From Synechococcus sp. MU1643 (GTDB lineage Bacteria > Cyanobacteriota > Cyanobacteriia > PCC-6307 > Cyanobiaceae), in the NCBI RefSeq assembly GCF_020514095.1, contig NZ_VTKY01000003.1:124001-188000 (forward strand): 64,000 nucleotides of DNA, given 5' to 3'. Each line of letters starts with the position of its first letter. Positions within the stretch are counted from its first letter, which is position 1. This document shows, piece after piece, positions 1 to 9,582 of this stretch. The translations under genes were made by a program, and so were the position numbers. Below the pieces are notes generated by a model. It saw only the letters and a list, made by a program, of their open reading frames with translations, made no database searches and was not told where the DNA came from.

Positions 1-1
1 G

Positions 2-205
2 GTATTGATCAATGACTACATGTCCCGTTATCGGCCCCAACCCCGTGTGAACGGACTCAGCTCCTTCACAACGATGCAAACAGCACTGAATTCTTTGGCT
101 GGTCATTACGCCTCCTACGCCAATCGCCCCCTGCCTGAAGCGCTGCATGACCGCATCGCCAAGGAACTCAACAAGGCTGAGAAATCAGTGGTCCGGGGCA
201 GCTGA
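2..205 (+). CDS. psb27: Photosystem II assembly/repair protein Psb27 (3' part)
   Basis: The window opens inside this gene, and only the last 67 codons are present. The visible sequence has the C-terminal half of Psb27, with the conserved segments NGLSSFTTMQTALNSLAGHY and NRPLPEAL and a charged C-terminal helix ending in KAEKSVVRGS. Psb27 is a lumenal, usually lipid-anchored protein that binds CP43 while photosystem II is assembled or repaired and before the manganese cluster forms. The signal peptide and lipobox lie outside the window. purA follows on the same strand after about 90 bp that contain a short GC hairpin (about 275-290) without a T-run. Confidence 0.9.
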   Translation, partial: VLINDYMSRYRPQPRVNGLSSFTTMQTALNSLAGHYASYANRPLPEALHDRIAKELNKAEKSVVRGS

Positions 206-296
206 GTCCTGAAGACAATTTCAGCTTTGACGAGGCCACCCGAGATCTGAGATACTCGCGGATTGTGCATATCTGCGGCTTCGGGCCGCCATGTTC

Positions 297-1610
297 TTGG
301 CCAACGTTGTCGTCATCGGAGCGCAGTGGGGTGACGAGGGAAAAGGAAAGATCACCGATCTTCTGAGCCGCTCCGCCGATGTGGTGGTTAGGTATCAGGG
401 TGGTGTGAATGCAGGCCACACGATTGTTGTTGACGATCGTGTGCTCAAGCTGCACCTGATTCCCTCTGGAATCCTCTATCCAGACACGATCTGCCTGATC
501 GGATCCGGCACGGTGGTGGATCCCAAGGTGATGCTCGGTGAGCTGGACATGCTCATCGCCAATGACATTGATATTTCAGGGCTTCGCTTGGCATCCACCG
601 CCCACGTGACGATGCCCTACCACCGCCTGCTCGATCAGGCGATGGAGAAGCAGCGGGGGGCACGCCGGATCGGAACCACAGGCCGCGGAATCGGCCCCAC
701 CTACGCCGACAAGTCGCAGCGCAGTGGCATCCGCGTCATCGACCTCCTGGACGAACAGCGGCTAAGCGAACGCCTTGAAGGCCCACTTCAAGAGAAGAAC
801 GAACTTCTTCAAACCATCTACGGCGTTGCTCCCCTGAACGCCGAAGACGTCATCCAGGAATACCTGGAATACGGCAAGCGACTAGCACCCCACGTGGTGG
901 AGTGCACCCAGACGATTCATCAGGCAGCGCGAGCTCGCAAAAACATCCTGTTTGAAGGTGCCCAGGGCACGCTTTTGGACCTGGACCACGGAACCTACCC
1001 GTACGTCACTTCCTCCAATCCAGTTTCCGGAGGTGCCTGCATCGGTGCAGGCGTCGGCCCGACCCTGATTGACCGCGTCATCGGCGTCGCCAAGGCCTAC
1101 ACCACCCGCGTGGGTGAAGGCCCCTTCCCCACCGAACTAAGCGGAAGCCTGAATGACCAGCTCACGGAACGCGGCGGTGAATTCGGCACCACCACTGGCC
1201 GGCAACGTCGCTGTGGCTGGTTTGATGGCGTGATCGGTCGCTATGCCGTACAGGTCAACGGCTTGGACTGTCTGGCCGTGACCAAGCTGGATGTTCTGGA
1301 TGAACTGGACGAAATTCAAGTCTGTGTGGCCTATGAACTCAATGGCGAGCGAATCGAGCACTTCCCGAGCAGTGCCGATGATTTCGCCCAGTGCAAACCC
1401 ATCTTCGAAACGCTGCCTGGCTGGCAGTGCTCCACCGAAGAATGCCGCAGCCTTGAAGACCTCCCCAAACCGGCCATGGATTACCTGCGCTTCCTCGCCG
1501 ATTTGATGGAAGTGCCGATCGCCATTGTCTCCCTGGGGGCCAGCCGTGATCAAACCATCGTTGTTGAAGATCCGATCCATGGCCCCAAGCGGGCCTTGTT
1601 GAGCGCCTGA
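297..1610 (+). CDS. purA: Adenylosuccinate synthetase
   Basis: PurA joins IMP and aspartate with GTP hydrolysis to give adenylosuccinate, the first committed step to AMP. The GTP-binding loop [11 protein letters not shown] is near the N-terminus, followed by NAGHTIV and, mid-protein, the IMP-contact segment [32 protein letters not shown] and [13 protein letters not shown] are further family signatures. The length of about 437 residues is normal. I chose the TTG at 297 because it gives the usual start (L/M)[11 protein letters not shown]. An ATG two codons upstream at 291 is equally possible. A PfkB-type kinase gene follows 41 bp downstream. Confidence 0.97.
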   Translation: MANVVVIGAQWGDEGKGKITDLLSRSADVVVRYQGGVNAGHTIVVDDRVLKLHLIPSGILYPDTICLIGSGTVVDPKVMLGELDMLIANDIDISGLRLASTAHVTMPYHRLLDQAMEKQRGARRIGTTGRGIGPTYADKSQRSGIRVIDLLDEQRLSERLEGPLQEKNELLQTIYGVAPLNAEDVIQEYLEYGKRLAPHVVECTQTIHQAARARKNILFEGAQGTLLDLDHGTYPYVTSSNPVSGGACIGAGVGPTLIDRVIGVAKAYTTRVGEGPFPTELSGSLNDQLTERGGEFGTTTGRQRRCGWFDGVIGRYAVQVNGLDCLAVTKLDVLDELDEIQVCVAYELNGERIEHFPSSADDFAQCKPIFETLPGWQCSTEECRSLEDLPKPAMDYLRFLADLMEVPIAIVSLGASRDQTIVVEDPIHGPKRALLSA

Positions 1611-1651
1611 GCCTCTGAGGTTCATACTTCGGGGCTGCTTTCCATGCGCCG

Positions 1652-2665
1652 ATGTCATCAGAGACCCGTTTCCCCAGCGCCTGCAGCCTCGATGTCGTTG
1701 GCATCGGAAACGCCATCGTCGATGTTCTGGTGCAGACGGACGACAATTTCATCGCTGAACACAGCCTCCAAAAAGGGGCCATGGCGCTGATCGATGAACA
1801 ACAAGCTGAGGGTCTCTACAAGGCCAGTGGCGCTGGCCTCGAGACCTCCGGTGGCTCGGTCGCAAACACCATGGTGGGCATCGCCCAGCTCGGAGGTCGC
1901 GCTGGTTTCATCGGCCGTGTTCGGGACGACCAGCTCGGCAGCATTTTCAGCCACGACATCCGGGCCGTTGGTGCACGCTTTGAGACACCAGCAGCCACCA
2001 GTGGAGCCACAACAGCGCGCTGCCTGATTTACGTCACGCCCGATGCCGAGCGGACCATGTGCACATTCCTCGGGGCCTCAACCCAACTGGAGCCCGAGGA
2101 TCTCGACCTTTCCATGGTCAAGCAAGCCAAGGTGCTTTACCTGGAGGGCTACCTCTGGGACAGTCCTGCCGCCAAACGGGCCTTTATCGCCGCCGCCGAA
2201 GCCTGCCGCGAAGCAGGCGGAAAGGTCGCTCTTTCGCTCTCCGATGGCTTCTGTGTGGATCGGCACAGAGCGAGTTTTCTCGAACTGGTGAATGGCCACG
2301 TCGATGTGCTGTTCGCCAATGACGTCGAAATTCAGTCGCTTTATGAAACTGATGATTTCGACCAAGCCCTCGAAAGGGTGCGCGGCTGCTGCTCGGTGAT
2401 TGCGATCACCCGTGGTGCCCAGGGATCCGTTGTGCTGAGTGAAGACCAGCGCTGGGATGTCGGCATCTTCGGCCTGGGTGATTTGGTGGACACCACGGGA
2501 GCAGGCGACCTCTATGCCGGGGGATTTCTGCATGGCTTCACCCAGGGAGAGTCACTCGAGCGCTGTGGTCAGCTCGGAGCCCTCTGCGCCGGCCAGATTG
2601 TGACCCAACTGGGGGCCCGCTCCCAGGTCTGCCTCAAGCAGCTGGCGGAGACGCATCTGAACTGA
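1652..2665 (+). CDS. PfkB-family sugar/nucleoside kinase
   Basis: This is a 337-residue ribokinase-fold kinase. The N-terminal PfkB signature is present as GGSVANTMVGIAQLGGRAGF, and the C-terminal signature DTTGAGD at residues 280-286 contains the catalytic aspartate and the anion hole. The early segment VVGIGNAIVDVLVQTDD and the overall pattern are closest to adenosine-kinase-like PfkB proteins of cyanobacteria and plastids. The substrate (adenosine, fructose or another sugar) cannot be decided from sequence. The last 32 bp overlap the 3' end of the convergent cutA gene. Confidence 0.88.
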   Translation: MSSETRFPSACSLDVVGIGNAIVDVLVQTDDNFIAEHSLQKGAMALIDEQQAEGLYKASGAGLETSGGSVANTMVGIAQLGGRAGFIGRVRDDQLGSIFSHDIRAVGARFETPAATSGATTARCLIYVTPDAERTMCTFLGASTQLEPEDLDLSMVKQAKVLYLEGYLWDSPAAKRAFIAAAEACREAGGKVALSLSDGFCVDRHRASFLELVNGHVDVLFANDVEIQSLYETDDFDQALERVRGCCSVIAITRGAQGSVVLSEDQRWDVGIFGLGDLVDTTGAGDLYAGGFLHGFTQGESLERCGQLGALCAGQIVTQLGARSQVCLKQLAETHLN

Positions 2666-2984
2666 GCTCAGCGATTGCCCAGGCCCTGTAGGCCGGTGAT
2701 GCCGTCACCGGCCAGCACAACCACTCGGGGGTGTCGTAGCCGTGCAGCTCTGAGACGGCCGAGCGCAGGGCGTCCACATGCTGAGCGGAGGTCTTCATCA
2801 GCAGTTGCACCTCATGGGACACCTGCAGTGCCCCCTCCCAGCAATAGAACGACTGAACGGGGTGGATGGACACACAAGCCACGAGATGGCGCTCCAGCAA
2901 GGCCTCAGCCAGCTGTTGGGCGCGTTCAGCATTCGTTTCCGTGGTCAGGGCCAGCACGAGCCCACTCTCTTCAATCACGCTCAA
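2634..2984 (-). CDS. cutA: CutA1-type divalent-cation tolerance protein
   Basis: CutA1 is a small trimeric protein related to the PII fold and historically linked to copper tolerance; its molecular role is still unclear. The family pattern is complete: an early TT(E)TNAERAQQLAEALLERHLVACVS helix, SFYCWEGALQVSHEVQLLMKT, and YDTPEWLCWPV. The length (116 aa) is typical. The first codon used is TTG. It overlaps the end of cobK by 14 bp on the same strand, so the two are probably co-transcribed, and its own end overlaps the convergent kinase gene. Confidence 0.88.
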   Translation of the reverse strand: MSVIEESGLVLALTTETNAERAQQLAEALLERHLVACVSIHPVQSFYCWEGALQVSHEVQLLMKTSAQHVDALRSAVSELHGYDTPEWLCWPVTASPAYRAWAIAELSSDASPPAA

Positions 2985-3780
2985 GCCGATCGATCAGGCT
3001 GCTGACATCCTCGACACACTCCACCCCATCGGGGGGGGATGGACGCCGCAACAGCAGCAAGCTCAGCCCCAGTTCCCTGGTGAGTTGATGCCAGAGCTGT
3101 TCCGTCACACCACCGGACTGGCGGCAGAGCACCACCCCAATGTCCCAGCGACGGCAGAGGGAGCGCTCGATCGCCCCGGGCACCTCCCCCTGCAGGGGGC
3201 GCACCACGGCCAGGTGATCAGGGGGCAGCCCTGCCCGCAAGGCCGAGCGCAATCCATCGGGGGACGGAAGTGCACGGCCATAGGGGATGGCTCCGGCGCG
3301 GCGCACAGCAGCAGTCAAGGCCGGAAGATGACGACCTCCAATGGCCAGAAGCAGTCGCTGGTCATTGAGCGGCTGGGCGGCCAATGCCTCGGCATCCTCC
3401 AGCAGAGAGGCCGCTCCCAGCGGTTCAAGGCGCCGCTCATAACGCAGCAGCGGTTGGCCGAGATCCGCACAAGCCGTGACCAGGTCATGGCTGACCCGAG
3501 CCGCAAAGGGATGCGTGGCATCCACCACCCAACGGAAAGGGCCCGACTGGTGCAGAGCTCCCGTCATTCCGACAATGCCCTGCAGGGCACCGATCGAGAT
3601 CCGCTCCAGTGGCAGTCCTGCGTAGGCCTTCGCTGCAGTTGCAGTCACCACACTCACGCTCACACGCCAATTACGGCGGTAGAGCTCCTGCACCAAGCGC
3701 GGCCCTTCGCCGGTTCCAGCCAGCAGCAGCACACGACGCTGGTCATTCGCGGGGCCTTGCATCAGGATGTGCGCCGTCAC
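2971..3780 (-). CDS. cobK: Precorrin-6A reductase (CobK/CbiJ)
   Basis: CobK uses NADPH to reduce a double bond of precorrin-6A in corrin-ring synthesis. The N-terminal VLLLAGTGEGPRLVQEL is the typical CobK nucleotide-binding start. VVDATHPFAARVS, the most diagnostic family motif, is present. The C-terminal GGVTEQLWHQLTRELGLSLLLLRRP matches the family's closing segment. Length 269 aa is normal. Start is GTG, or ATG six codons later. Cobalamin genes are scattered in this genome: cobM is about 58 kb away in the same window. The gene is divergent from ssb with 11 bp between them. Confidence 0.92.
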   Translation of the reverse strand: MTAHILMQGPANDQRRVLLLAGTGEGPRLVQELYRRNWRVSVSVVTATAAKAYAGLPLERISIGALQGIVGMTGALHQSGPFRWVVDATHPFAARVSHDLVTACADLGQPLLRYERRLEPLGAASLLEDAEALAAQPLNDQRLLLAIGGRHLPALTAAVRRAGAIPYGRALPSPDGLRSALRAGLPPDHLAVVRPLQGEVPGAIERSLCRRWDIGVVLCRQSGGVTEQLWHQLTRELGLSLLLLRRPSPPDGVECVEDVSSLIDRLERD

Positions 3781-3791
3781 CAGCTCAAGCC

Positions 3792-4250
3792 ATGAACCAT
3801 TGCGTTCTCGAAGTGGAGGTTATCGACGCACCGACGGTTCGATACACCCAGGACAACCAGACTCCCATTGCGGAGATGGCCGTGCGCTTTGATCCCCTTC
3901 GGGAGGGTGATCCACCAGGAGAATTGAAAGTGGTGGGCTGGGGCAACCTGGCCCAGGAGCTGCAGAACCGTGTGCAGACCGGTCAGCGGCTGTTGATTGA
4001 AGGTCGACTGCGGATGAACACCATGCCCCGGGGCGATGGCATGAAGGAAAAACGGGCTGAATTCACCCTGGCTCGGCTTCATCCAATCGGTGCGGCAGCC
4101 ACAGGCGCACCCGCATCCGGCAACCCCTCAGCCCCGGCCCCAAGCCGCCAGGCCCCCGCGGCTGCGCCGACAAAAGTGGCGAAAGAGCCTGAACCGGCAA
4201 GCTGGAATGCTGCACCCCTGGTCCCCGACACCGACGACATCCCCTTCTGA
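3792..4250 (+). CDS. ssb: Single-stranded DNA-binding protein
   Basis: The protein has an N-terminal OB-fold of about 100 residues (from MNHCVLEVEVIDAPTVRYTQ to KEKRAEFTLARLHPI), then a low-complexity Ala/Pro-rich linker, and ends in DTDDIPF, the acidic-hydrophobic tail through which SSB recruits replication and repair proteins. At 152 residues it is within the family range. The ATG is only 11 bp from the cobK start on the other strand, so the two share a very short divergent promoter. In-frame upstream extension would run into cobK and is not needed. Confidence 0.93.
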   Translation: MNHCVLEVEVIDAPTVRYTQDNQTPIAEMAVRFDPLREGDPPGELKVVGWGNLAQELQNRVQTGQRLLIEGRLRMNTMPRGDGMKEKRAEFTLARLHPIGAAATGAPASGNPSAPAPSRQAPAAAPTKVAKEPEPASWNAAPLVPDTDDIPF

Positions 4251-4279
4251 ATCAGAGGACGCTCGCAGGTGGGAGCAAC

Positions 4280-4468
4280 TCAACGACCAGCTTCGTCCTG
4301 CAGTTCTGAGGCTCGGGTAATCAGTTGCCCGAGCTCCCGTTCAAGTGCGGCAAGGTCCAGCCGCAGCTCGGGCCAGCGACCACCATCAATCTGCTGCAGC
4401 AACCAGCTGCGATCACGGTCGAGCTGCTGGAGCAGATCATCCATGCCGGTCGACGATGGATCAAGCAT
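4280..4468 (-). CDS. Small helical protein of unknown function
   Basis: A 62-residue reading frame rich in Leu, Asp, Gln and Arg, starting MLDPSSTGMDDLLQQLDRDR. It is predicted by eye to form one or two amphipathic helices. No cysteine or known motif is visible. It fills the space between ssb and the DUF2854 gene on the opposite strand, where marine picocyanobacteria often keep small lineage-specific genes. I do not recognise a function. A second ATG eight codons in is possible. Confidence 0.5.
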   Translation of the reverse strand: MLDPSSTGMDDLLQQLDRDRSWLLQQIDGGRWPELRLDLAALERELGQLITRASELQDEAGR

Positions 4469-4537
4469 CTAGCTCGGAGCAGTGGATCTCCATCCTGATG
4501 GCCTAGAGGTCAAAATGACGATCAAGCCAAGGCCTTC

Positions 4538-5080
4538 ATGAAGGATTTCTTCTCCCCCGGCAGCCTCGTCACCATCGCCGGAGGCGTGCTGACTGTGATC
4601 GGTGCTACCGCTTACGCCACGGGAAGCGCCAACCTCAGCCTGCCCACGATTTTCTACGGAATCCCGATTTTGTTGGGGGGACTGGCCCTGAAATCGTCGG
4701 AGCTGCCACCAGCCATCCGGATAACACCGATCAAGACCTTTCAAAAAGAACGCGAAGCTGCAGCACCTGAACTGGGCAAGTTGCTCGGCGATGTGACGCG
4801 ATGGCGCTATGGCCAGAAGGCCCATCTGGAGTCGTCTCTAGAAGCGCTCAAACTTTGGGACGAGGACACCCCGCCGCAGTTGGAGGAGATCGAAGAGCTG
4901 CATTCCGACAGCGGCTACGGCCTACGGATGCGTTTCCTGCTGGGAGCCGTCCCCCTCGAGCGCTGGCAAGAGCGGCAAGAGCGGCTCGGGCGTTTCTTCG
5001 CCAAGGGGATGCGAGCGGAACTCAAGGAACTGGATCAGCAACGGCTGGACGTTCTTCTGCTTCCAGCTGGTGACGTCTAA
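4538..5080 (+). CDS. DUF2854 membrane protein
   Basis: A 180-residue protein with two hydrophobic N-terminal segments (about residues 9-27 and 36-52, from LVTIAGGVLTVIGATAYATG to FYGIPILLGGLALKSSELPP), then a soluble charged region. This is the DUF2854 family of cyanobacteria and chloroplasts, for which I know no established function. The gene ends 3 bp before argB, so the two are probably co-transcribed. Confidence 0.78.
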   Translation: MKDFFSPGSLVTIAGGVLTVIGATAYATGSANLSLPTIFYGIPILLGGLALKSSELPPAIRITPIKTFQKEREAAAPELGKLLGDVTRWRYGQKAHLESSLEALKLWDEDTPPQLEEIEELHSDSGYGLRMRFLLGAVPLERWQERQERLGRFFAKGMRAELKELDQQRLDVLLLPAGDV

Positions 5081-5083
5081 GCC

Positions 5084-5965
5084 ATGGCCGAATCCACCCA
5101 AAACAACGATGACGCCCTCAGGGTTTCGGTGCTCAGCGAAGCCCTTCCTTACATCCAGCGCTTCGCCGGTCGGCGCATCGTGATTAAGTACGGCGGAGCT
5201 GCCATGGCCCATGCCGAACTGCGTGCTGCCGTCTTTCGCGACCTGGCTCTGCTGGCCTGCGTTGGGGTACAACCCGTCGTGGTTCATGGAGGCGGGCCCG
5301 AAATCAACCAATGGCTCCAGCGTCTGGAAATCCCCGCCGAATTCCGCGACGGACTGCGCGTCACCGACGCCGACACCATGGACGTGGTGGAAATGGTGTT
5401 GGTGGGCCGCGTCAACAAGCAGATCGTGAATGGGCTCAATCAGCTCGGCACCCGTGCTGTTGGTTTGAGCGGAAGTGACGGAAGCCTTGTGGAGGCACGC
5501 CCCTGGGGGGACGGCAGCCATGGTCTGGTGGGGGACGTTGCCCGCGTCAATCCCGATGTGCTCGAACCCCTGCTGGAGAAGGGTTATGTGCCCGTCATTT
5601 CCAGCGTTGCCGCAACCCCCGATGACGGACAAGCCCACAACATCAATGCCGATACGGTGGCTGGAGAGCTGGCGGCGGCCCTGGACGCCGAAAAATTGAT
5701 CCTGCTGACCGACACCCCCGGCATCCTTGAAGACCGGGACGATCCCGACTCCCTGATCCGCAAACTGCGCCTCTCAGAGGCGAGACAGCTGATCGAGGAC
5801 GGCGTGGTCGCAGGGGGCATGACGCCAAAAACGGAATGTTGCATCCGTGCCTTGGCCCAGGGCGTGTCAGCCGCCCACATCATTGATGGTCGGGTTCCCC
5901 ATGCCCTCTTGCTCGAAGTCTTCACCGACGCTGGCATCGGCACCATGGTCGTGGGAAGCGGCTGA
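5084..5965 (+). CDS. argB: Acetylglutamate kinase
   Basis: ArgB phosphorylates N-acetylglutamate in arginine synthesis and in cyanobacteria is the classic target of PII (GlnB) control. The amino-acid-kinase fold signatures are present: [11 protein letters not shown] with the catalytic Lys, [14 protein letters not shown], and later [21 protein letters not shown] and [10 protein letters not shown]. The extended N-terminal helix ([13 protein letters not shown]) is the feature of the arginine-sensitive, PII-binding hexameric type. Length 293 aa is normal. It is followed within 4 bp by the DUF3153 gene. Confidence 0.96.
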   Translation: MAESTQNNDDALRVSVLSEALPYIQRFAGRRIVIKYGGAAMAHAELRAAVFRDLALLACVGVQPVVVHGGGPEINQWLQRLEIPAEFRDGLRVTDADTMDVVEMVLVGRVNKQIVNGLNQLGTRAVGLSGSDGSLVEARPWGDGSHGLVGDVARVNPDVLEPLLEKGYVPVISSVAATPDDGQAHNINADTVAGELAAALDAEKLILLTDTPGILEDRDDPDSLIRKLRLSEARQLIEDGVVAGGMTPKTECCIRALAQGVSAAHIIDGRVPHALLLEVFTDAGIGTMVVGSG

Positions 5966-5968
5966 AGG

Positions 5969-7027
5969 GTGAGCGAGCAGGACGCAGCACTGGACCTCTC
6001 CGAAGCGGAGGCAGCCCTAGAGCGCGGGGACTACGGCCTGGGTCTGGAGCTGCTTCTCCCCCTAGCGGAGCAACACCCGATCAATAGCCCAGAGGGGCCT
6101 GGCCTTCGGCTCCTGATGATCACCGCCTGGATGGGCCAGGGGCAAGACGACAAAGCCATCGCCACCTGCAGGCTGCTGAGTCGCTGCCGTGATCCCAAGT
6201 TGCGCCAGCAAGCCAAACAACTGCTTGGGGTTCTTGAAGCCCCCAGCCTGGATCGTCCGGAAAGCTGGTCGATGCGGATGCCGCAACTGGAGCTGAATGG
6301 CTCCGGCAGCGGGCAGACCTCCACCATGCGGCGGCGGCGGTCGCGGCGTCCCGAACCCCCGCCACCACCACCAACGGGTCCGACGCGTTCACCCGGGGCG
6401 GGTTTCGCCGTGCTGGTGATGGCGGTTCTGCTGGGGATAACGCTGTTGCTGAGTGGCTGCGTCCAAATCGAGGCTGATCTCGACCTTCGCGGCCCGGATC
6501 GACTGGCCCTCACTTGGGACATGCGGAGCACCCAGGAACGCCCGCTGCCCTGGCAGGAGCAATTCGAGCGAGACCTGCAACGGGAGGTGCCCGGGTTGAA
6601 GATCGAACAAACAGGCCCAGGACGCCAAAAAATCAGCAGCCGTGTTGTGTCATCGCACGAGCTGGCGCAACAAATGGCCGCCGTGGTTGCCGTGGCTGGT
6701 CGCGCGGCTGGAGTCTCACTCCCCGCACCGGTACTCAAGCTCGAAGAACGCAACTGGCTGCTGGGGGTTCAGCAGCGCCTGCAGCTGATGGTGGACCTCA
6801 ACGATCTGCCCGAGATCCCTGGGCTCGACGTTCATCTGAGCCTCAACCATGGGCGGGTTGAGCGCACGGCTCTTTCCGGCACCACCACCGAAGTCAGCTG
6901 GCAGGGCTGGCGCTGGAATCCGCTTGGCCTGGGGGCCGTGGTGATCCTGATGCTGTTGACCAGCAGCATGGTGCTGCAGGTGGTACGGCGGAAACTGGGC
7001 TTTGGCTTCCCAGAACTGCCCTCTTGA
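5969..7027 (+). CDS. DUF3153 membrane protein with N-terminal helical extension
   Basis: A 352-residue protein with three parts. Residues 1-95 look like a TPR-type helical repeat region (EAEAALERGDYGLGLELLLP). Residues 115-135 form a Pro/Arg-rich linker. From about 142 there is a hydrophobic segment ending in LLLSGC followed by a DUF3153-like domain, and a second membrane helix lies near the C-terminus (GLGAVVILMLLTSSMVLQVV). LSGC looks like a lipobox, but it is internal, so the protein is probably membrane-spanning rather than a processed lipoprotein. Start is GTG, 3 bp after argB. Function unknown. Confidence 0.75.
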   Translation: MSEQDAALDLSEAEAALERGDYGLGLELLLPLAEQHPINSPEGPGLRLLMITAWMGQGQDDKAIATCRLLSRCRDPKLRQQAKQLLGVLEAPSLDRPESWSMRMPQLELNGSGSGQTSTMRRRRSRRPEPPPPPPTGPTRSPGAGFAVLVMAVLLGITLLLSGCVQIEADLDLRGPDRLALTWDMRSTQERPLPWQEQFERDLQREVPGLKIEQTGPGRQKISSRVVSSHELAQQMAAVVAVAGRAAGVSLPAPVLKLEERNWLLGVQQRLQLMVDLNDLPEIPGLDVHLSLNHGRVERTALSGTTTEVSWQGWRWNPLGLGAVVILMLLTSSMVLQVVRRKLGFGFPELPS

Positions 7028-9277
7028 TCAAAGCTGCTGCGGATCTGGATCGACAGTGAGCGCCACACCCTTGGGCAAGCCATCCCAGAGGGCCTGCCCC
7101 GGAGGCAATGGAAGCGAGGAGCCCGCCGGACCGTGCAGCAACAACTGCCATCGGCTCCGGCCAGCCACCCGGGCCACCGGGGCCGGGGCCGGACCCAACA
7201 GCCACCAGCTCTGGCGCTGACAAATCGGCCGGATCCGCTCCGCCAGAACCGCTGCTGCTGTTGCTGTTGTGCTGGGGGAATCTCCAGACAATCGCAGCAG
7301 ACAAGCGCGACTGAAGGGCACCAGACCGGCTTCCTTGCGGAGGGCCACTTCCTGGGAGAGGAACGCTTCATAACGACCATCCACCAGGTGTTGAATCACC
7401 GGGTGCTCTGGGGTGTAGGTCTGCACCAACACCTGCCCCGGTCGCTCACCTCGACCGGCACGGCCCGCCAACTGCAACAGCAACTGCAGAGCCTGCTCTC
7501 CTGCGCGGAGATCTGGGCGGTGCAGCAGCCCATCCGCCGCGAGTACCGCCGCCAGGGTGACCCGCGGCAGATCCATCCCCTTGGCCAGCATCTGCGTGCC
7601 GATCAAGACATCGGCTTCTCCGGCAGCAAAACGGTCCAACAGGCGTCGATGGCCATCACGCCCCCCGGTGGAATCGCGGTCAAAGCGGAGCAAGCGAAGA
7701 CCTTCGAGCTCCTGGGAGAGCAGTTCCAACACCTTCTGGGTACCAGCCCCAAAGGGTTTAAATGCCGTTGAACCACAGTGACTGCAACGGTTCTCCAGGT
7801 CCTCACGATGGTCACACCAATGGCATCGCAGCCACTGACGTCCGCCCTGGCCGCCGTGAACGGTGAGCGCCACATCGCAGTGGGGGCACATCACCACCTC
7901 GCCGCAACTGCGGCAGCTCAAAAAGGGGCTGTACCCCCGCCGAGGAACCAAAACTACGGCCTGTTCGCCCTGCTCCGGCAGCGCCGCAAGACGATCCATC
8001 AAGGCACGACTGACCAGACGCTTGTGTCCTTCGGCCAGCTCATGGCGCATGTCGATGACATGAACAGGAGGTAGGGCCTGCCGGGAAATCCGCTCGGTCA
8101 GGCGCACCAAGGTCAAGGCACCTTCGGGGCCCGATTGAATCCAGCTCTCGAGCGACGGTGTGGCGCTGCCCAGCACAAGCCGTGCCTGTTGCATCACAAC
8201 CCGGTCCAAGGCCAGGTCGCGGGCGTGATAGCAGGGCATCGGAGCGTCTTGCTTATAAGAGCTGTCATGCTCCTCATCAAGCACGACCAGCCCCAGCGGC
8301 TTCAATGGCACGAACACAGCGGAGCGGGTCCCCACCACCACCAACGGCTGTTCGTCAGCAAGACATCGGCGCCAGGTTCGAACCCGTTCGGCGTTACCAC
8401 AACCGCTGTGGTATTCGACGACGCGCGAGCCAAAGCGTTTGTGGCAGCGGTCGACGAGTTGGGGTATCAATCCGATCTCGGGGGTGAGCAGCAGAACGTG
8501 CCGGCCCCGCTCCAGCTCCTGAGCAGCCAATTGGAGATACACCTCGGTCTTACCGGATCCGGTGATTCCCCAGAGCAGCAGTCCACGCCCCGGAGAAAGC
8601 TGTTGGTAGGCATCGACCACGGCCTGCTGCTCAGCTGTCAAAGCCTGGGGGCACTCCTTGGAGCCAGCACCATCTGAAGAAACCTTGTCTTCAAAACGAC
8701 GCTGCTCACGTTGCAGGTAGCCCTGCTGGATCAGGGGGGGCAGCAATTGGGCACCAAACCCACCAGCCACCAGGTCCCGTTGCCAAACGCCATTGCCCTG
8801 GCCTTCCAACCAAGCCAGAAGCTCCCGCTGGCGCGGGGTGGGTTGGTCAACAGCATCAGGGGTGACACGAGCCTGAATCCACCACATTTGACGCCCACCA
8901 GCTAGGGAACGCTGGCCTGCCTGACCAATCCAGCCCGCCGGCAGAGCCGCCTTCAAGGTGCGGAAGACACTGAGATGGCAACGGTCCGCCACCCGTTCCA
9001 GCCAGCTGTACCACTCCGAATCGACAGCAGCTCGCTGCAGGAGTGATTCCACCGGTTGCAACTCATGAGCATCCTGCTCAGCCCACTCCCTCTCCGCCAC
9101 TACCAGCCCATGCATGGCTCGACCCCGGAGGCGCACCCGCACCAGATCTCCAGGCATCAACCCCATGGTGGGATCTGCGGCATAGCTGAAGGACCGCCCT
9201 TCCCGCCCGACCTCCAGCCAGACCTCAACGCATCGCTGAAAATGCGACAGGACCTTGCGTACTTCGGAAGACTTCAT
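7028..9277 (-). CDS. priA: Primosomal replication-restart helicase PriA
   Basis: PriA recognises stalled forks and reloads the replisome. Seen here: an N-terminal DNA-binding region, Walker A WGITGSGKTEVYLQLA, helicase motif II as LDEEHD, GSATPSLES (motif III), the zinc-binding cysteines CRSCGEVVMCPHC and CHWCDHREDLENRCSHCG, and motif VI QLAGRAGRGERPG. I chose the ATG at 9277 over a TTG seven codons upstream (9298). Length of about 749 aa is usual for cyanobacteria. The stop is adjacent to the convergent DUF3153 gene end with no gap. Confidence 0.96.
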   Translation of the reverse strand: MKSSEVRKVLSHFQRCVEVWLEVGREGRSFSYAADPTMGLMPGDLVRVRLRGRAMHGLVVAEREWAEQDAHELQPVESLLQRAAVDSEWYSWLERVADRCHLSVFRTLKAALPAGWIGQAGQRSLAGGRQMWWIQARVTPDAVDQPTPRQRELLAWLEGQGNGVWQRDLVAGGFGAQLLPPLIQQGYLQREQRRFEDKVSSDGAGSKECPQALTAEQQAVVDAYQQLSPGRGLLLWGITGSGKTEVYLQLAAQELERGRHVLLLTPEIGLIPQLVDRCHKRFGSRVVEYHSGCGNAERVRTWRRCLADEQPLVVVGTRSAVFVPLKPLGLVVLDEEHDSSYKQDAPMPCYHARDLALDRVVMQQARLVLGSATPSLESWIQSGPEGALTLVRLTERISRQALPPVHVIDMRHELAEGHKRLVSRALMDRLAALPEQGEQAVVLVPRRGYSPFLSCRSCGEVVMCPHCDVALTVHGGQGGRQWLRCHWCDHREDLENRCSHCGSTAFKPFGAGTQKVLELLSQELEGLRLLRFDRDSTGGRDGHRRLLDRFAAGEADVLIGTQMLAKGMDLPRVTLAAVLAADGLLHRPDLRAGEQALQLLLQLAGRAGRGERPGQVLVQTYTPEHPVIQHLVDGRYEAFLSQEVALRKEAGLVPFSRACLLRLSGDSPSTTATAAAVLAERIRPICQRQSWWLLGPAPAPVARVAGRSRWQLLLHGPAGSSLPLPPGQALWDGLPKGVALTVDPDPQQL

Positions 9278-9298
9278 TAACGTAGGGAGGTTGGGCAA

Positions 9299-9582
9299 TT
9301 ACTGCCAACCCTGCGCTCGATCCAGAGGGAAGACACAGAGTCTGAAGTCAAGGTCTTTTTCCTTGCCACTTTGACCGGTCTGAGACCACCCCGGACAGCA
9401 CAGAGACAATCAGTCCAAGCGTTTCGTCGACTCGTGGACACCACCGTCAAACCATGAACTCCGTCTCAGCGTCAGCTGCGTCCTTCCCTTTCGCTTGAAC
9501 GAAAGTTTGTGGTTTTGGCTTTTGCCGCTGGTGTGTTTCTGCCGCTTTTGCGTTTCCCCTTCATCCGACTTCGACTAACACC
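9299..9582. promoter_or_regulatory. priA-rpoD divergent intergenic region / rpoD leader
   Basis: About 280 bp without a conserved gene lie between the start of priA and the ATG of rpoD. The distance suggests a promoter region and a long rpoD leader. The only short frame of note is a 14-codon peptide starting at 9454 (MNSVSASAASFPFA), which could be a leader peptide or chance. I could not place a convincing -35/-10 pair. Confidence 0.35.

Noticed and set aside
2634-2665. Overlap of the PfkB kinase and cutA ends as a possible mis-annotation
   Set aside because: Both C-termini look natural; short convergent overlaps are common in this genome.
2866-3795. 309-codon frame opposite cobK
   Set aside because: cobK on the other strand has strong family motifs; this is its shadow.
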